From: SKLM01 sp964390305
Lineage (GTDB): Bacteria > Chloroflexota > Anaerolineae > B4-G1
Assembly (NCBI GenBank): GCA_964390305.1
Contig: CAYMHT010000001.1
Location: forward strand, 37,069-101,068
Length of the DNA: 64,000 bases
Reading direction: 5' to 3'
The notes under the pieces are model-generated. The model saw nothing but the letters and a program-made list of their open reading frames with translations, ran no database searches and was not told the DNA's origin. Positions 52,078 through 61,162 of this stretch are shown here, piece by piece (the first letter of the stretch is position 1; the number at the start of each line of letters is the position of its first letter). The position numbers and the translations under genes were made by a program.

Positions 52078-53877
52078 CTACCCATCGCGGGCCACGTACC
52101 GGTACACGTCCACCCGGGCAAAATGTGCCTCGCCCACACGTTGTAGGTTCTCGTCTAGCCACCGCTGTACCAGGTTCCGCTCGTCCCACATCGTCACCTC
52201 CGTCGCGATCAGCCAGATCTGTTCGTGGCCTCTGGTCATCTCTCTCATCTGCCAGGCCGCCCGCTGCTCGCTCATCTGATACGTCCCGTCCGGCGCCACA
52301 TGATTCGTGTAGAGGCCTTCCGCCCAGGAGTATGCCTCGACCGGGAAGTAGTAGTCAAACGCGTATCTTCCGTGGGGAATCTGAAAGATGATCAGATCCT
52401 CGAACCTTGACTGCTCCGTTGTGACGATGGGAAGATAACACCTGAATGTCGGGTTTCCTACCGTGGTCGAACGCTCAGGCCCTTCCGCAGGCTCCTCGTG
52501 GAGGGCCACGTAAGCAGCCGCGGCACGGAAATCCGACTTGATCGGAGTCGTGGCTTGCTTCCAGACATTGACCCCGCCGACGATGATGACGATCGTCAGT
52601 AGCCCCGCGGCGAGGCACCAGACCCAGTGTTTGGAACTCGGGGAAGCCGTTAGCGACAGCGCGACAAGCAGGTAGAACGCTGGGACCGACCAGATCAGAT
52701 AGCGGTCGGTGAACAAGGGCTGTCGGAGCGAGATGAGCCAGACAGACAGCAGCGGGATCAGCAGCCATATCAGCAGCGCCAGACAGTCGCGTATGCCTTC
52801 TCTCCTCGCTCTTGCTCCTCCAAAGCGGGGGACCAGGCACAGGAGTCGACTACACAGACCTCCCGCTGCCAGCAGGGACATGACTACCGCTGCCCGTGGG
52901 TTACCCCAGCCCGCGATGCCGGTCGACCACCCGTTGAGCAGGATCACCACCATCTGATCCAACGAGTAGGAGGTGAAGCCTGTCTCGCGGGCTCTCAGCG
53001 CCAGCGGGGCTTGCCAGGCGATTAACGGGAGATAGGGCAGGGTTAGGGTGGCGAAACTGACCAGGGCTCCTCGCCACCGTGCCCGCGCCCGTGGCCACCA
53101 TGCCACACACAGGAGTATCTCGACGGGGATAAGCAAAGCCGCCAGGATGTGTGAGTACAAGGCCAGCGTAGTCGCTGCCACATGGGTCAACCACCAGTAC
53201 CAGCCCCCTCCGTCAATCGCGCGGCGCAGGCCGTAAATCGCCAGCAGCGCCAAGGCCAGCACCAGGCCGTACATCTTGACCTCCTGGCTGTACCAGACTA
53301 GGTAGGGAGAGCTCATCACGAGCAAGGCAGAGATCAGCCCTGCGCGGGGATTGAAGAGCCGGCGACCGAGCACGTAGACCAGTGGTATCGAGAGAACGCC
53401 AGGGATGAGCGAGAAGAAGCGCATCGCATACTCGCTTCTCCCGGTCAGCGCGATCCAGCCGCGAAACAGCAAGTAGTAGAGAGGCCCGTTCCAACCAGGG
53501 CGGGCGAAGTTGCTCAGTATCTCTGCCTGAGGAGCCGTGGCAAAGCGGAGTGCGTCTACCTCGTCCCGCCACAGGGACTGTGCGTCCAGAGACCAGGCGC
53601 GTAAGAAGAACGCTCCCAATACCAGCAGGCCCAGGGCTGCGAGTTGACCAGCGCGTGGTCGACCGATAGACGGGGTGTTCACCTGCCGACCTGGCCTCTC
53701 ATCGATCTGGCGCCGCGAGGACCCGGCCGACAGCAGACTACCCAGATCCTCCTTCCTCTTTGGCGATTCATGCTGCTGCAGAGCGCTTTGGCGGGAGCGC
53801 AATCGCACACGCTGCACCGAAGCCTTCGACACCCGGAGTACAGGAGCACCCACAGGCTTGTCACGCGAATGCGCCAC
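52078..53877 (-). CDS. Glycosyltransferase family 39-like membrane protein
   Basis: A 599-residue GT-C protein. After a basic, Ser-rich extension of about 70 residues come the first membrane helix and SLWRDEVDALRFA, the acidic catalytic loop, then PLYYLLFRGWIALTGRSEYAMRF and YLVWYSQEVKMYGL, as in family 39. About eleven membrane helices follow; the C-terminal 150 residues are soluble and extracytoplasmic. Unlike the two GT-C proteins near 6-11 kb it lacks the beta-sandwich modules. A GTG at 53682 would remove the basic extension and is a real alternative start. It sits 11 bases after the helicase gene. Confidence 0.78.
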   Translation of the reverse strand: MAHSRDKPVGAPVLRVSKASVQRVRLRSRQSALQQHESPKRKEDLGSLLSAGSSRRQIDERPGRQVNTPSIGRPRAGQLAALGLLVLGAFFLRAWSLDAQSLWRDEVDALRFATAPQAEILSNFARPGWNGPLYYLLFRGWIALTGRSEYAMRFFSLIPGVLSIPLVYVLGRRLFNPRAGLISALLVMSSPYLVWYSQEVKMYGLVLALALLAIYGLRRAIDGGGWYWWLTHVAATTLALYSHILAALLIPVEILLCVAWWPRARARWRGALVSFATLTLPYLPLIAWQAPLALRARETGFTSYSLDQMVVILLNGWSTGIAGWGNPRAAVVMSLLAAGGLCSRLLCLVPRFGGARARREGIRDCLALLIWLLIPLLSVWLISLRQPLFTDRYLIWSVPAFYLLVALSLTASPSSKHWVWCLAAGLLTIVIIVGGVNVWKQATTPIKSDFRAAAAYVALHEEPAEGPERSTTVGNPTFRCYLPIVTTEQSRFEDLIIFQIPHGRYAFDYYFPVEAYSWAEGLYTNHVAPDGTYQMSEQRAAWQMREMTRGHEQIWLIATEVTMWDERNLVQRWLDENLQRVGEAHFARVDVYRYVARDG

Positions 53878-53888
53878 TCCGACAAGCG

Positions 53889-56162
53889 CTATCTACCTTC
53901 TTCCCAGAACGTCTGCAGCGCAACGAACGGCACAGCCGGCTGTTGATCGCCGCGGCGCCCAGAGTTCCAGGTCAGAATCAAATCCCTCTTGGCACGAGTG
54001 ACCCCCACGTACAGGAGCCGCATCCGTTCAGCGGCGTAATCCAGACGGGCTTCCCGTGTCGCTTCCCCTTCTTCGTACGGGAAGCCGCCGCTCCGATCCA
54101 CCTCAGCTGCTCGCCTTACGGCAGCCCTGAGCTGGGCCAGGGCCTCTGCCTCGAGATTCAGGCCGTCCCTGACGAACCATTTCTCAGAGACAAAGCGGTC
54201 GTGCGGGAGCCCGGCCGGGAAATTGTAGTTGTTGACCGATACCAGATAGACTCGGTCCCACTCCAACCCCTTTGCCTTGTGCACAGTTGCCACCACGATC
54301 TCGCCTCTGTGCCGCTCGGGATCGAAACGGGTGTCCTCGTCGCTCAGACCCAGGAAGCGACGCTCGTTCCGAGCGATCACGGCCAGCTCCTCCGTCAGCT
54401 CTGGCAGGCGCCACTCAGGATGCCGCTCGCTCACCCGCCCCAGCAGAACGGCCAGCTTGTGGGCTATGGCGAGGTCGGAAGGCTCGCTGAATAGATCCTG
54501 GGCCAGCGTGAGGACGAGTTGGTCGATCGGTAACAACGCCGCTTCCTGCCAGCGGCGTACCAACTGACGGAACTCTTCTAGGTGCTCACGCAAGCCTAAC
54601 CACTCGTCGGGCAGCCCGAGTTTGTCCATCCAATCGCGTCCAACACGCGGCCATAGAAAGCCCTCCACCTCCCTGCATTTGCGCAGCGTCTGAGCCACAG
54701 TCTTCAGGCGCTCCTGTGCTTCTGGGTCTTCACGATCATCTCGCCGCCATACGCGGTAGACCTGGGCCAGCTTCGCCCCAGACACAGGATCAGCCAGGTA
54801 GTTGATCACGTTGCCCAGCGCTCCCGCGGTCTGCCGCGTGGCCCTGGTGCTGCGAAGGAGCTCCACGTGCTTGATCTGCCTCCGCTCCAGCTCCTTGACC
54901 ACGTGCACGCCTCGCCGATTGCGCGGCACCAGCACGGCCACCGTTTGGTCCCTGTGCTCAGGCAACCACCGGGCTATTGAGTCCGCCACAGCGCGGATCT
55001 CTTCCTGGGGCGTGAACTTCTTTCCCACGATGCGCACCTCTCCGGATTCGTCCGGTGGGTTCGGCTGCGGATCCCCGGGCGGCGTCGGCTCGATGTAGGG
55101 CGGCGTCAGAGCACTGCGGACGTCTTCAACGGGGTGTTTCTCCCGTGTCCAGTCAATCAAGTAGTTCGCCAACTCGATGATGCTCGGAGTCGAGCGACCG
55201 GAGTTTGGCAGCTCGAGCCGGTGGACGTGGCGCCTCTTCAGAAACTCGCGCAGGTGCTCGGGGCTGGCAGTGGTGAAGGTCTCGTAGATGGCCTGGTTGG
55301 GATCGCCAACCCGAACCCAATTCCCCCCTTGTTCTGAGCTCGTCCGCGGCTCGGGACCCGCTAGAAGCGCCAGAATCTTCTGCTGGAGACGGCTGCTGTC
55401 CTGCGCTTCGTCCTCCAAGACATACCACCATCTGTGTCGCAAGCGCTCCAGTAGTCCGTCGTCGCGCTGCAACGCCTGCAGGGCCAGTCGGATCAAGTCA
55501 TCGAAGTCGACGGCGCCGCGATAGGTCAGCGCCCTCTGATAGTCAGCGTAGATCGCCCATCCCATTTCTGCCAGGGGCAGCGCCTTGGGATACGCTTCCA
55601 GGTGGTCCCGCAGTTCGACCGGCGTGAGTTGCCAGTCCTTCGCCTGTCTGATCAAGCTATACGCGATATCGCTCACCAGACTCGGCCAATGATCTCGGCG
55701 CACCCACTCTTCTTGTCGCTCGTCCAGGTCCAGTGCGAGGAAATCCTCTACGAAGTCGGGATGGCCGCGCACCCAGGTTTCTGCGGCGCCCCGCAGGATC
55801 CGATTGGCCTCCCGCTCGTCGATAATCTGGAAGTCGTCCGAGAGACCGACCAGACCCGGTCGCTCCCGGACAATGTCGTGCGCCAGCCCGTGCAACGTAC
55901 GTACACGGTAGCCGAGGTGTGGCAGCAGGCTACGCTCCGCCAGAAAAACGGCTACCTGCCCGGCGAAATTATCGACCGCGGAGTTGACCAGCGTCACCAC
56001 CAGCACCTCCTGGTCTTCCCCTAGCGAACCTTCCGCGACCAGCCTCGCGGCCAGGGCCGAGAGCGTGACCGTCTTGCCACTCCCCGGTACTGCCGATACG
56101 CCCATCCTCCCACCGCTGTACTTCAGCACTTCCTGCTGTTTGGGTCGCGCTCTGAAGGGCAT
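53889..56162 (-). CDS. UvrD/Rep-type SF1 DNA helicase
   Basis: About 757 residues from ATG 56162 (the frame extends to 56264 inside the preceding gene). It has a full SF1A motif set: Q-type motif RARPKQQEVL, Walker A SAVPGSGKTV, RTLHGLAHDIVRE, Walker B LEDEAQDSS, motif III VGDPNQAIYETF, TVHKAKGLEWDRVYLVSVNNYNF and motif VI LLYVGVTRAKRDLIL. These unwind DNA 3' to 5' with ATP. There is no RecB/AddA-type nuclease motif at its C-terminus, and the 2A/1B insertions are shorter than UvrD. It follows the degenerate helicase-like gene by 28 bases on the same transcript. Confidence 0.87.
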   Translation of the reverse strand: MPFRARPKQQEVLKYSGGRMGVSAVPGSGKTVTLSALAARLVAEGSLGEDQEVLVVTLVNSAVDNFAGQVAVFLAERSLLPHLGYRVRTLHGLAHDIVRERPGLVGLSDDFQIIDEREANRILRGAAETWVRGHPDFVEDFLALDLDERQEEWVRRDHWPSLVSDIAYSLIRQAKDWQLTPVELRDHLEAYPKALPLAEMGWAIYADYQRALTYRGAVDFDDLIRLALQALQRDDGLLERLRHRWWYVLEDEAQDSSRLQQKILALLAGPEPRTSSEQGGNWVRVGDPNQAIYETFTTASPEHLREFLKRRHVHRLELPNSGRSTPSIIELANYLIDWTREKHPVEDVRSALTPPYIEPTPPGDPQPNPPDESGEVRIVGKKFTPQEEIRAVADSIARWLPEHRDQTVAVLVPRNRRGVHVVKELERRQIKHVELLRSTRATRQTAGALGNVINYLADPVSGAKLAQVYRVWRRDDREDPEAQERLKTVAQTLRKCREVEGFLWPRVGRDWMDKLGLPDEWLGLREHLEEFRQLVRRWQEAALLPIDQLVLTLAQDLFSEPSDLAIAHKLAVLLGRVSERHPEWRLPELTEELAVIARNERRFLGLSDEDTRFDPERHRGEIVVATVHKAKGLEWDRVYLVSVNNYNFPAGLPHDRFVSEKWFVRDGLNLEAEALAQLRAAVRRAAEVDRSGGFPYEEGEATREARLDYAAERMRLLYVGVTRAKRDLILTWNSGRRGDQQPAVPFVALQTFWEEGR

Positions 56163-56190
56163 AGGTCCTGAAATCCGATTCGCGGCCGCA

Positions 56191-58407
56191 CTAACTCGCT
56201 GTTTCGGCAGATGCCCGCCGCAACACCCGCTGTATGACCTGGAGCAACGGACCCTTCTGTTCATATCCCTGTTCGCCCGTCGCGCTCAGGCCCAGGTAGA
56301 CCCCGCGACGGCAGCGCCGAACCAGGCCCAGAACGAGACGATAGAGCGTCTCCTCGCGCACCGCGACCTCGTCCGCGTCGGTCCATACCGCATCTCGAGG
56401 CCAATGACGGCTGAGGACATACGGCTGCGTCAGCGGTTGATAGAGCCGCTCCCACCATCCACGCCCACCGACGTTGAGCCAAAACTGGTAGTCGACGGGC
56501 CGGTTTCGAATGATGAAGGTGTACGCCGGAGCCAGCAGCACCGCGTTCTCGGGCTCAGATCGCCAGCTCCGAACGTACTGGGCTGCGATCACGCCATCAT
56601 CTACCATCCGGATATATTCCTTTCCCAGAGGGACTCCCTTCCCCCCTGTGGTGCGGGTGTCCTCTGTGGCCCAGCGAAACTTGCGCACGGACTCGACCAG
56701 ATTGGCAGCCACCTCGGCAGAATCGTAGTCGCGATGGAAGCCGTACCCTGGCTGCGACAACAGCTCGCCGAAAAGCCGACTCAGGAAGTGATCGAATGGC
56801 TGGCGTGCGGGCTCAGCGCTTCGTTCCGTTTGACTCGATCGTCTCCGATGCGCCCCCTCTCCCGAGTCCGAAGGAAGGGCCCTTGCAGATGCCTCACTCG
56901 TCGAACTGGCGTACTCGTCAATCCAGGCCCGCAATCCTTCGTACCGCTCACCCAAGACGAACGTAAGTCGCTGCTGCATCTCGGACCGAATCCGGTCGAA
57001 GCGGCCAAGCCTGGGTACGCTGTCATCGACGCGATAGACAATCTCGGCCAACAAGTGCGCACGCACCAAGTCCATCCCACTGATGGCCTGCATGAAGGCG
57101 TAGGCCACGTCAAACCGGGTCGGCGTCATCTCCCATTCAGGATGGGCGATAGCAGCGAGTGTCAGCAGGCAGCGCGTGGCCGGCTCTTCCCGCAGGGCGC
57201 GCGATGGTCGATGCGAACGGGTGCGGATTTCACGCTCCGCCAAGCGATTCCTCAGCGAGAAACGCAGTGCGTCGCTCAGGAACGGAGCCAGCACAACAAT
57301 CTCATCGGGTGGAACTCCCCGTCCGTGCACTAAGGCATCGATCTGATCGGCGACCCAGTCCACCATCTGTGGATGGTAGCGATGGTATTCGTAGCTCAGT
57401 GCCTCCCGCAGGCCGGATGGTTGCGACGATGACGGCAGCCTGTCCATGCTCCTCGCCAATTCGCGACCCACCGCCTCCAGTTCTGGAACCATAACGAACG
57501 ATTCCTGGAACGTGACGTGCTCGTCACACAGCTCGCGGAGCGTGTAAGCACCTTCTGGGTCGGCTCCCAAGAAGCGACGGTAGCCTGCCTCATTGTCGTA
57601 GATCAAGAAGGCTGACTGCGCGGAAGGGATCCACTGACGTAGCACGTCGTGGCCTACAGGCACCTCCTCTTCCACGTTGTCGACGACGAGGTGGCGATAA
57701 CGATCGGTCAAGTAGTCGCGGCAGATGGGACGCGTCCACAGATGCTCAAGGAAGACCTCCACCTGGAGTGAGAAGTCAAGCAGGTTATGCGTCAGACAGT
57801 AGCGGCGGAATCGGCTTGCGCAGACTTGCGCTTGCTCATAGATGCGCTCGCGGCTCTGCTCGCCGCCCCAGGCAGACTTGAGCCGCTGCCCGATTTCGGT
57901 ATACGGGAAACCGACTACGGCAGCCTTATTGAGGTTGTCGATGATTTGGCTGTAGAGGCGATTCCGGTCAATCGTGATGCTCTCGAAGTACCCTTCGTCG
58001 AGCAGCGGCTGGACGAGCCGCGCCATGTGATATTGCGCGGTTTCCAGCGTGAGGAACGTTGGGGGTTGTTCCGGGTGCTCAAACCCCGCGTCGTCAGCCA
58101 CCAACGGCCAGAAGAGGTCGACCATCCGCTGGGCCAACCCACCAATGGTGACCAGGGTGATCTCCCCACCCGCGGCGATCCCTGGGTTGTGTACCGCTTC
58201 GTAGTACGGAGTGCTTAGTGTCCGCTGCGGTGTCAGGACCAGAATGGAGTGGCCTGGGACACCCCCATCAAGGTAATACCGCAGGCGCGCCACGCCTGTG
58301 GTCGTCTTACCTGTGCCAGCTGGCCCTTCGAGGAAGATTCTGCTGGCAATCGGACGCTCGACGAGACTCTGCTGGCGGCTGGACAGATCACCGATCTCTT
58401 GGAACAT
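56191..58407 (-). CDS. SF1 helicase-like protein with degenerate Walker B
   Basis: A 738-residue protein. Walker A is intact (LEGPAGTGKTTTGVARL), preceded by a Q-type motif (LSSRQQSLVERP). The position of Walker B reads LVVDNVEEEVPVGHD, so the usual DExQD is altered, and motif III (LIYDNEAGYRRFLGADPEG) lacks GDxxQ. A later RRCRRGVYLGLSATGEQ may stand for motif VI. A low-complexity Ser/Glu/Arg segment lies near residues 505-535. It has the look of an inactive or remodelled helicase subunit, as in AddB, but without nuclease motifs. It precedes the active helicase gene by 28 bases and follows a glycosyltransferase gene by seven. Confidence 0.65.
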   Translation of the reverse strand: MFQEIGDLSSRQQSLVERPIASRIFLEGPAGTGKTTTGVARLRYYLDGGVPGHSILVLTPQRTLSTPYYEAVHNPGIAAGGEITLVTIGGLAQRMVDLFWPLVADDAGFEHPEQPPTFLTLETAQYHMARLVQPLLDEGYFESITIDRNRLYSQIIDNLNKAAVVGFPYTEIGQRLKSAWGGEQSRERIYEQAQVCASRFRRYCLTHNLLDFSLQVEVFLEHLWTRPICRDYLTDRYRHLVVDNVEEEVPVGHDVLRQWIPSAQSAFLIYDNEAGYRRFLGADPEGAYTLRELCDEHVTFQESFVMVPELEAVGRELARSMDRLPSSSQPSGLREALSYEYHRYHPQMVDWVADQIDALVHGRGVPPDEIVVLAPFLSDALRFSLRNRLAEREIRTRSHRPSRALREEPATRCLLTLAAIAHPEWEMTPTRFDVAYAFMQAISGMDLVRAHLLAEIVYRVDDSVPRLGRFDRIRSEMQQRLTFVLGERYEGLRAWIDEYASSTSEASARALPSDSGEGAHRRRSSQTERSAEPARQPFDHFLSRLFGELLSQPGYGFHRDYDSAEVAANLVESVRKFRWATEDTRTTGGKGVPLGKEYIRMVDDGVIAAQYVRSWRSEPENAVLLAPAYTFIIRNRPVDYQFWLNVGGRGWWERLYQPLTQPYVLSRHWPRDAVWTDADEVAVREETLYRLVLGLVRRCRRGVYLGLSATGEQGYEQKGPLLQVIQRVLRRASAETAS

Positions 58408-58414
58408 CGATCGC

Positions 58415-59845
58415 TTATTGCTGCTCCCCTCCTCGTCGTTTCATAAACAGATAACCCACCAAGGAGACGACGACAGTTGCCCCCGCAAGCAGCCAGGTCG
58501 ATCCAGGGACGCGCTTTAGCGCCCGCCACTTCTTTCCCAGCGACAGTCCTCTGAGGAACTCGTTCACGGTCCCGGGCTCGCTCTGAGCAGCCTCTATCTG
58601 ATCCCGTAGGACCTCCTTGACCTCGCCGGGGGGCAAGAACGAAACGAGGTCGGCCAGGACGGCACCCTCCTGTCTCGTGATCGATGCCTTCTCCTCCATC
58701 AGCTCCCGGTAGGCCGCGGCGGTCTGGTTGACGACGTTGGACCAGTCCAAGTGGTCGACGCGCCGCCTGGCACTCTCACACAGTCTGTCGTACTCTGCCT
58801 GCGGTAGGCTGCAGATGCTCTCCACGCGCGCTGCGAACTCTTCTGGGCTGGTGTCCTTCGGAAGTCGGCAACCGACCTGGTCGTCCACCAGTTCATCCGT
58901 GGTCTCGTTGGAAAGACCGACCACGGGTGTTCCCGACGCCAGGGCCTCGATCACGACCAGGCTCTGCACTTCCATTTTCGACGCCGATACAAAGACGTGC
59001 GTCTTCTCGAGAGTGGTAGGAATCTCCTCGTGCGGCACCTGGCCTGTGAACACCACATTGCCTATCCCGTGAGCCTCGCAGTACTGCTTCAACTGCCTAC
59101 CATAGTCCGCCTTCAACGCCGCACCGACCAGGTACAGCGTGTACCACTCAGGCAGATGCGTTTGTGCATCGATCAAGTAGATCTGATTCTTCCGCTCGCT
59201 GATGTAGCCGATGAACGAGAGGGTCCTCTCTCTCGCTTCCATGTCGGCGGTCGCGCAGGCCCAGTACCGTTCCAGATCGCGTCCATTGGGGATGACGAAC
59301 AGCCTGCCGTCATATCCGAACTGGCGCAGTGCTTCCCGCGCAGGCTTGTTGAGGGCGACAATGGCGTCGCAGTTCTCGTAGAAGTCCATCAAGATGCGGC
59401 GCGAAATCGACTCGCTGAGTGTGCCTTGCAGCACCTTCATGTCGAGGGCATCTGTGGCGCCGAAGTCCAGCACTTTCGCGGGGAGCACGTGACTGGTATG
59501 GACGAACGGCACCATGTGCATCTTGGCCCATATCTGACCGATCAGACCGATCAGTGCTGGCTCGTGAGCGTGGACGACGTCCGGGTTGAACCCATCAAGG
59601 AAATCGAACATCGCCCGCACTGTCCTTGCTGAAAGGGCCGGCATGCGAAACTCGCCGTCACCCGCGCTTCGGACACCAAAGACCTGCAAGCCCGCGTCTG
59701 CATCCTCAAATAGCTCGGTCCTCTCAGCAGGGCACACCATGACCACGTCGTGACGTCTTGAGAAGTGACTCGCCAGCTCGTGCGCCACCCGTCCCTCTCC
59801 GCCTCCATGGCCCCGACGGAACAGCGAGATGAAAGCAACCTTCAT
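58415..59845 (-). CDS. Glycosyltransferase family 4 with C-terminal membrane anchor
   Basis: A 476-residue GT-B enzyme. The N-terminal domain starts MKVAFISLFRRGHGGGEGRVAHELA; the donor domain has LSFIGYISERKNQIYLIDA, VVFTGQVPHEEIPTTLEK, VFVSASKMEVQSLVVIEALASGTPVVGLSN with the acidic nucleotide-sugar residues, and DHLDWSNVVNQTAAAY. Beyond the normal end (about residue 390) lies an 85-residue helical region and a closing membrane segment (STWLLAGATVVVSLVGYLF) with KRR after it, giving a tail anchor. AGGAGACC precedes the ATG. The substrate is unknown. Confidence 0.8.
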   Translation of the reverse strand: MKVAFISLFRRGHGGGEGRVAHELASHFSRRHDVVMVCPAERTELFEDADAGLQVFGVRSAGDGEFRMPALSARTVRAMFDFLDGFNPDVVHAHEPALIGLIGQIWAKMHMVPFVHTSHVLPAKVLDFGATDALDMKVLQGTLSESISRRILMDFYENCDAIVALNKPAREALRQFGYDGRLFVIPNGRDLERYWACATADMEARERTLSFIGYISERKNQIYLIDAQTHLPEWYTLYLVGAALKADYGRQLKQYCEAHGIGNVVFTGQVPHEEIPTTLEKTHVFVSASKMEVQSLVVIEALASGTPVVGLSNETTDELVDDQVGCRLPKDTSPEEFAARVESICSLPQAEYDRLCESARRRVDHLDWSNVVNQTAAAYRELMEEKASITRQEGAVLADLVSFLPPGEVKEVLRDQIEAAQSEPGTVNEFLRGLSLGKKWRALKRVPGSTWLLAGATVVVSLVGYLFMKRRGGEQQ

Positions 59846-59920
59846 GGTCTCCTCTCGGTCCGTCTACGCACAGGCGAAGCTGAGAGGGCCTTGATCAAGA
59901 CCCGCCTCCACGTACTCGAT

Positions 59921-61081
59921 CTATTGCCCATCTCTGGTGTCGAAGTTGAATCGCTCAAACACGTCTCTGTACCGGGCCACGATCTGCTCTCGCGTCAACC
60001 CCATCTCCTGGAGCGTGTACTCGTGCTCACTTTCGTGACTGCGTGCTCTCCTCGCTGCCTGCCGCAGGATGTCGTCAAATGCCGGGCTGAGCTCAAGCCC
60101 AAAGCGATCGTAGATTCCCCTCACCGTCTGCCTGGCATTATTGACTAGGTCATTGAAGTTTACCACGATGTGGCTATCCTGTGGAGCCCGCTCCAGGCGC
60201 TCCAGCGGGTACCCGTACCAGTGCTCGGCCATATCCAGGACGTAGTCGCGGCTCGCGTACTCCGCCACCGGACTACCTAGCAGCTGCCACTCGTCCTCCT
60301 TCAGGCTGATGTAGGAGGGGATCACGTCCAGCGGGTTTCGCACCAGGTAAATGACCTTTGCATCAGGGAAGTAGCGATAGAGACTACCGACCATCGGTGA
60401 GAAATGAGGATTCTTGGCCAGATAGTGTTTGTCGCGGTCACCGTGGGCATAGACGTGACGCTGGACGCACGCCTTGTAGAAAGTCATGATCCGTTCCTTC
60501 TCCTCTTCCGGCATCTGGCTGTCGAAGTACGTGTAAGGGAGTGCCTCATCCACCATTGCAGCATACAGCCATATCTTCAGAGTGGAGAAGATGTGAATGA
60601 GAAGGTATTCGTCTTCCTCCGGCGCTCGAAGCGCAATCCTGTGTACGACGTTGTCCTCTTGCCAAGTTTCCTCCAGCATCCCCAACAGCCGATGCAGAGG
60701 ACTGCCCAAGCGGCGATCCAGGCGAGACAACCACCAGAATATCTTTCGCATGGTGATCGAAGGGGCAAGAACCATCTCCCAGGTACGCATCGAGTTGAAG
60801 GTGCTTTCGTCCCGGGCCAGAAGGCGCTGGAGAAACGTAGTTCCACTGCGCGGATTACCCACGATGTAGACCGGCTCCTCGATCTCTACGTCTCGATATC
60901 CCGGGAAGAGAAGCTCATCCAACAGAAACCCCAGCCACGTCGTCAGTTCAAGAAGGAAGTACATAGGGTACGCGATCAACAGCAGGCCAACTCGCTTGGG
61001 CGTGAGGCGGTAGTTCGTGCCCGTGCTCTTGAACAGCGACTTGTAGGTGAACCTCGCCACCCCGCGGAAGTTGAAGACCAT
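59921..61081 (-). CDS. Sulfotransferase family protein (copy 1)
   Basis: About 386 residues from ATG 61081 (MVFNFRG); ATG 61093 upstream is possible but its AAGGAGG site touches it. It has the PAPS sites: GNPRSGTTFLQRLLA (5'-phosphosulfate loop) and YLVRNPLDVIPSYIS (3'-phosphate), with an N-terminal hydrophobic helix (LLLIAYPMYFLLELTTWLGFLL) suggesting membrane attachment. It shows close similarity over its whole length to the next gene, including the ending HESEHEYTLQEMGL. It sulfates an unknown acceptor, plausibly a glycan made by nearby glycosyltransferases. Confidence 0.85.
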   Translation of the reverse strand: MVFNFRGVARFTYKSLFKSTGTNYRLTPKRVGLLLIAYPMYFLLELTTWLGFLLDELLFPGYRDVEIEEPVYIVGNPRSGTTFLQRLLARDESTFNSMRTWEMVLAPSITMRKIFWWLSRLDRRLGSPLHRLLGMLEETWQEDNVVHRIALRAPEEDEYLLIHIFSTLKIWLYAAMVDEALPYTYFDSQMPEEEKERIMTFYKACVQRHVYAHGDRDKHYLAKNPHFSPMVGSLYRYFPDAKVIYLVRNPLDVIPSYISLKEDEWQLLGSPVAEYASRDYVLDMAEHWYGYPLERLERAPQDSHIVVNFNDLVNNARQTVRGIYDRFGLELSPAFDDILRQAARRARSHESEHEYTLQEMGLTREQIVARYRDVFERFNFDTRDGQ

Positions 61082-61162
61082 CTCTCCTGTCATCCTCCTT
61101 CAGTCTTTACGCGAGTCTGCCTCGGGCTCTTAGACTTCGACCCAAGACCTCTGGTCCCAGAC

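Noticed and set aside
53889..58407. Calling the helicase pair AddAB
   Set aside because: Neither protein shows the RecB-family nuclease residues or the iron-sulfur cysteines of AddB, so the symbols are not justified.
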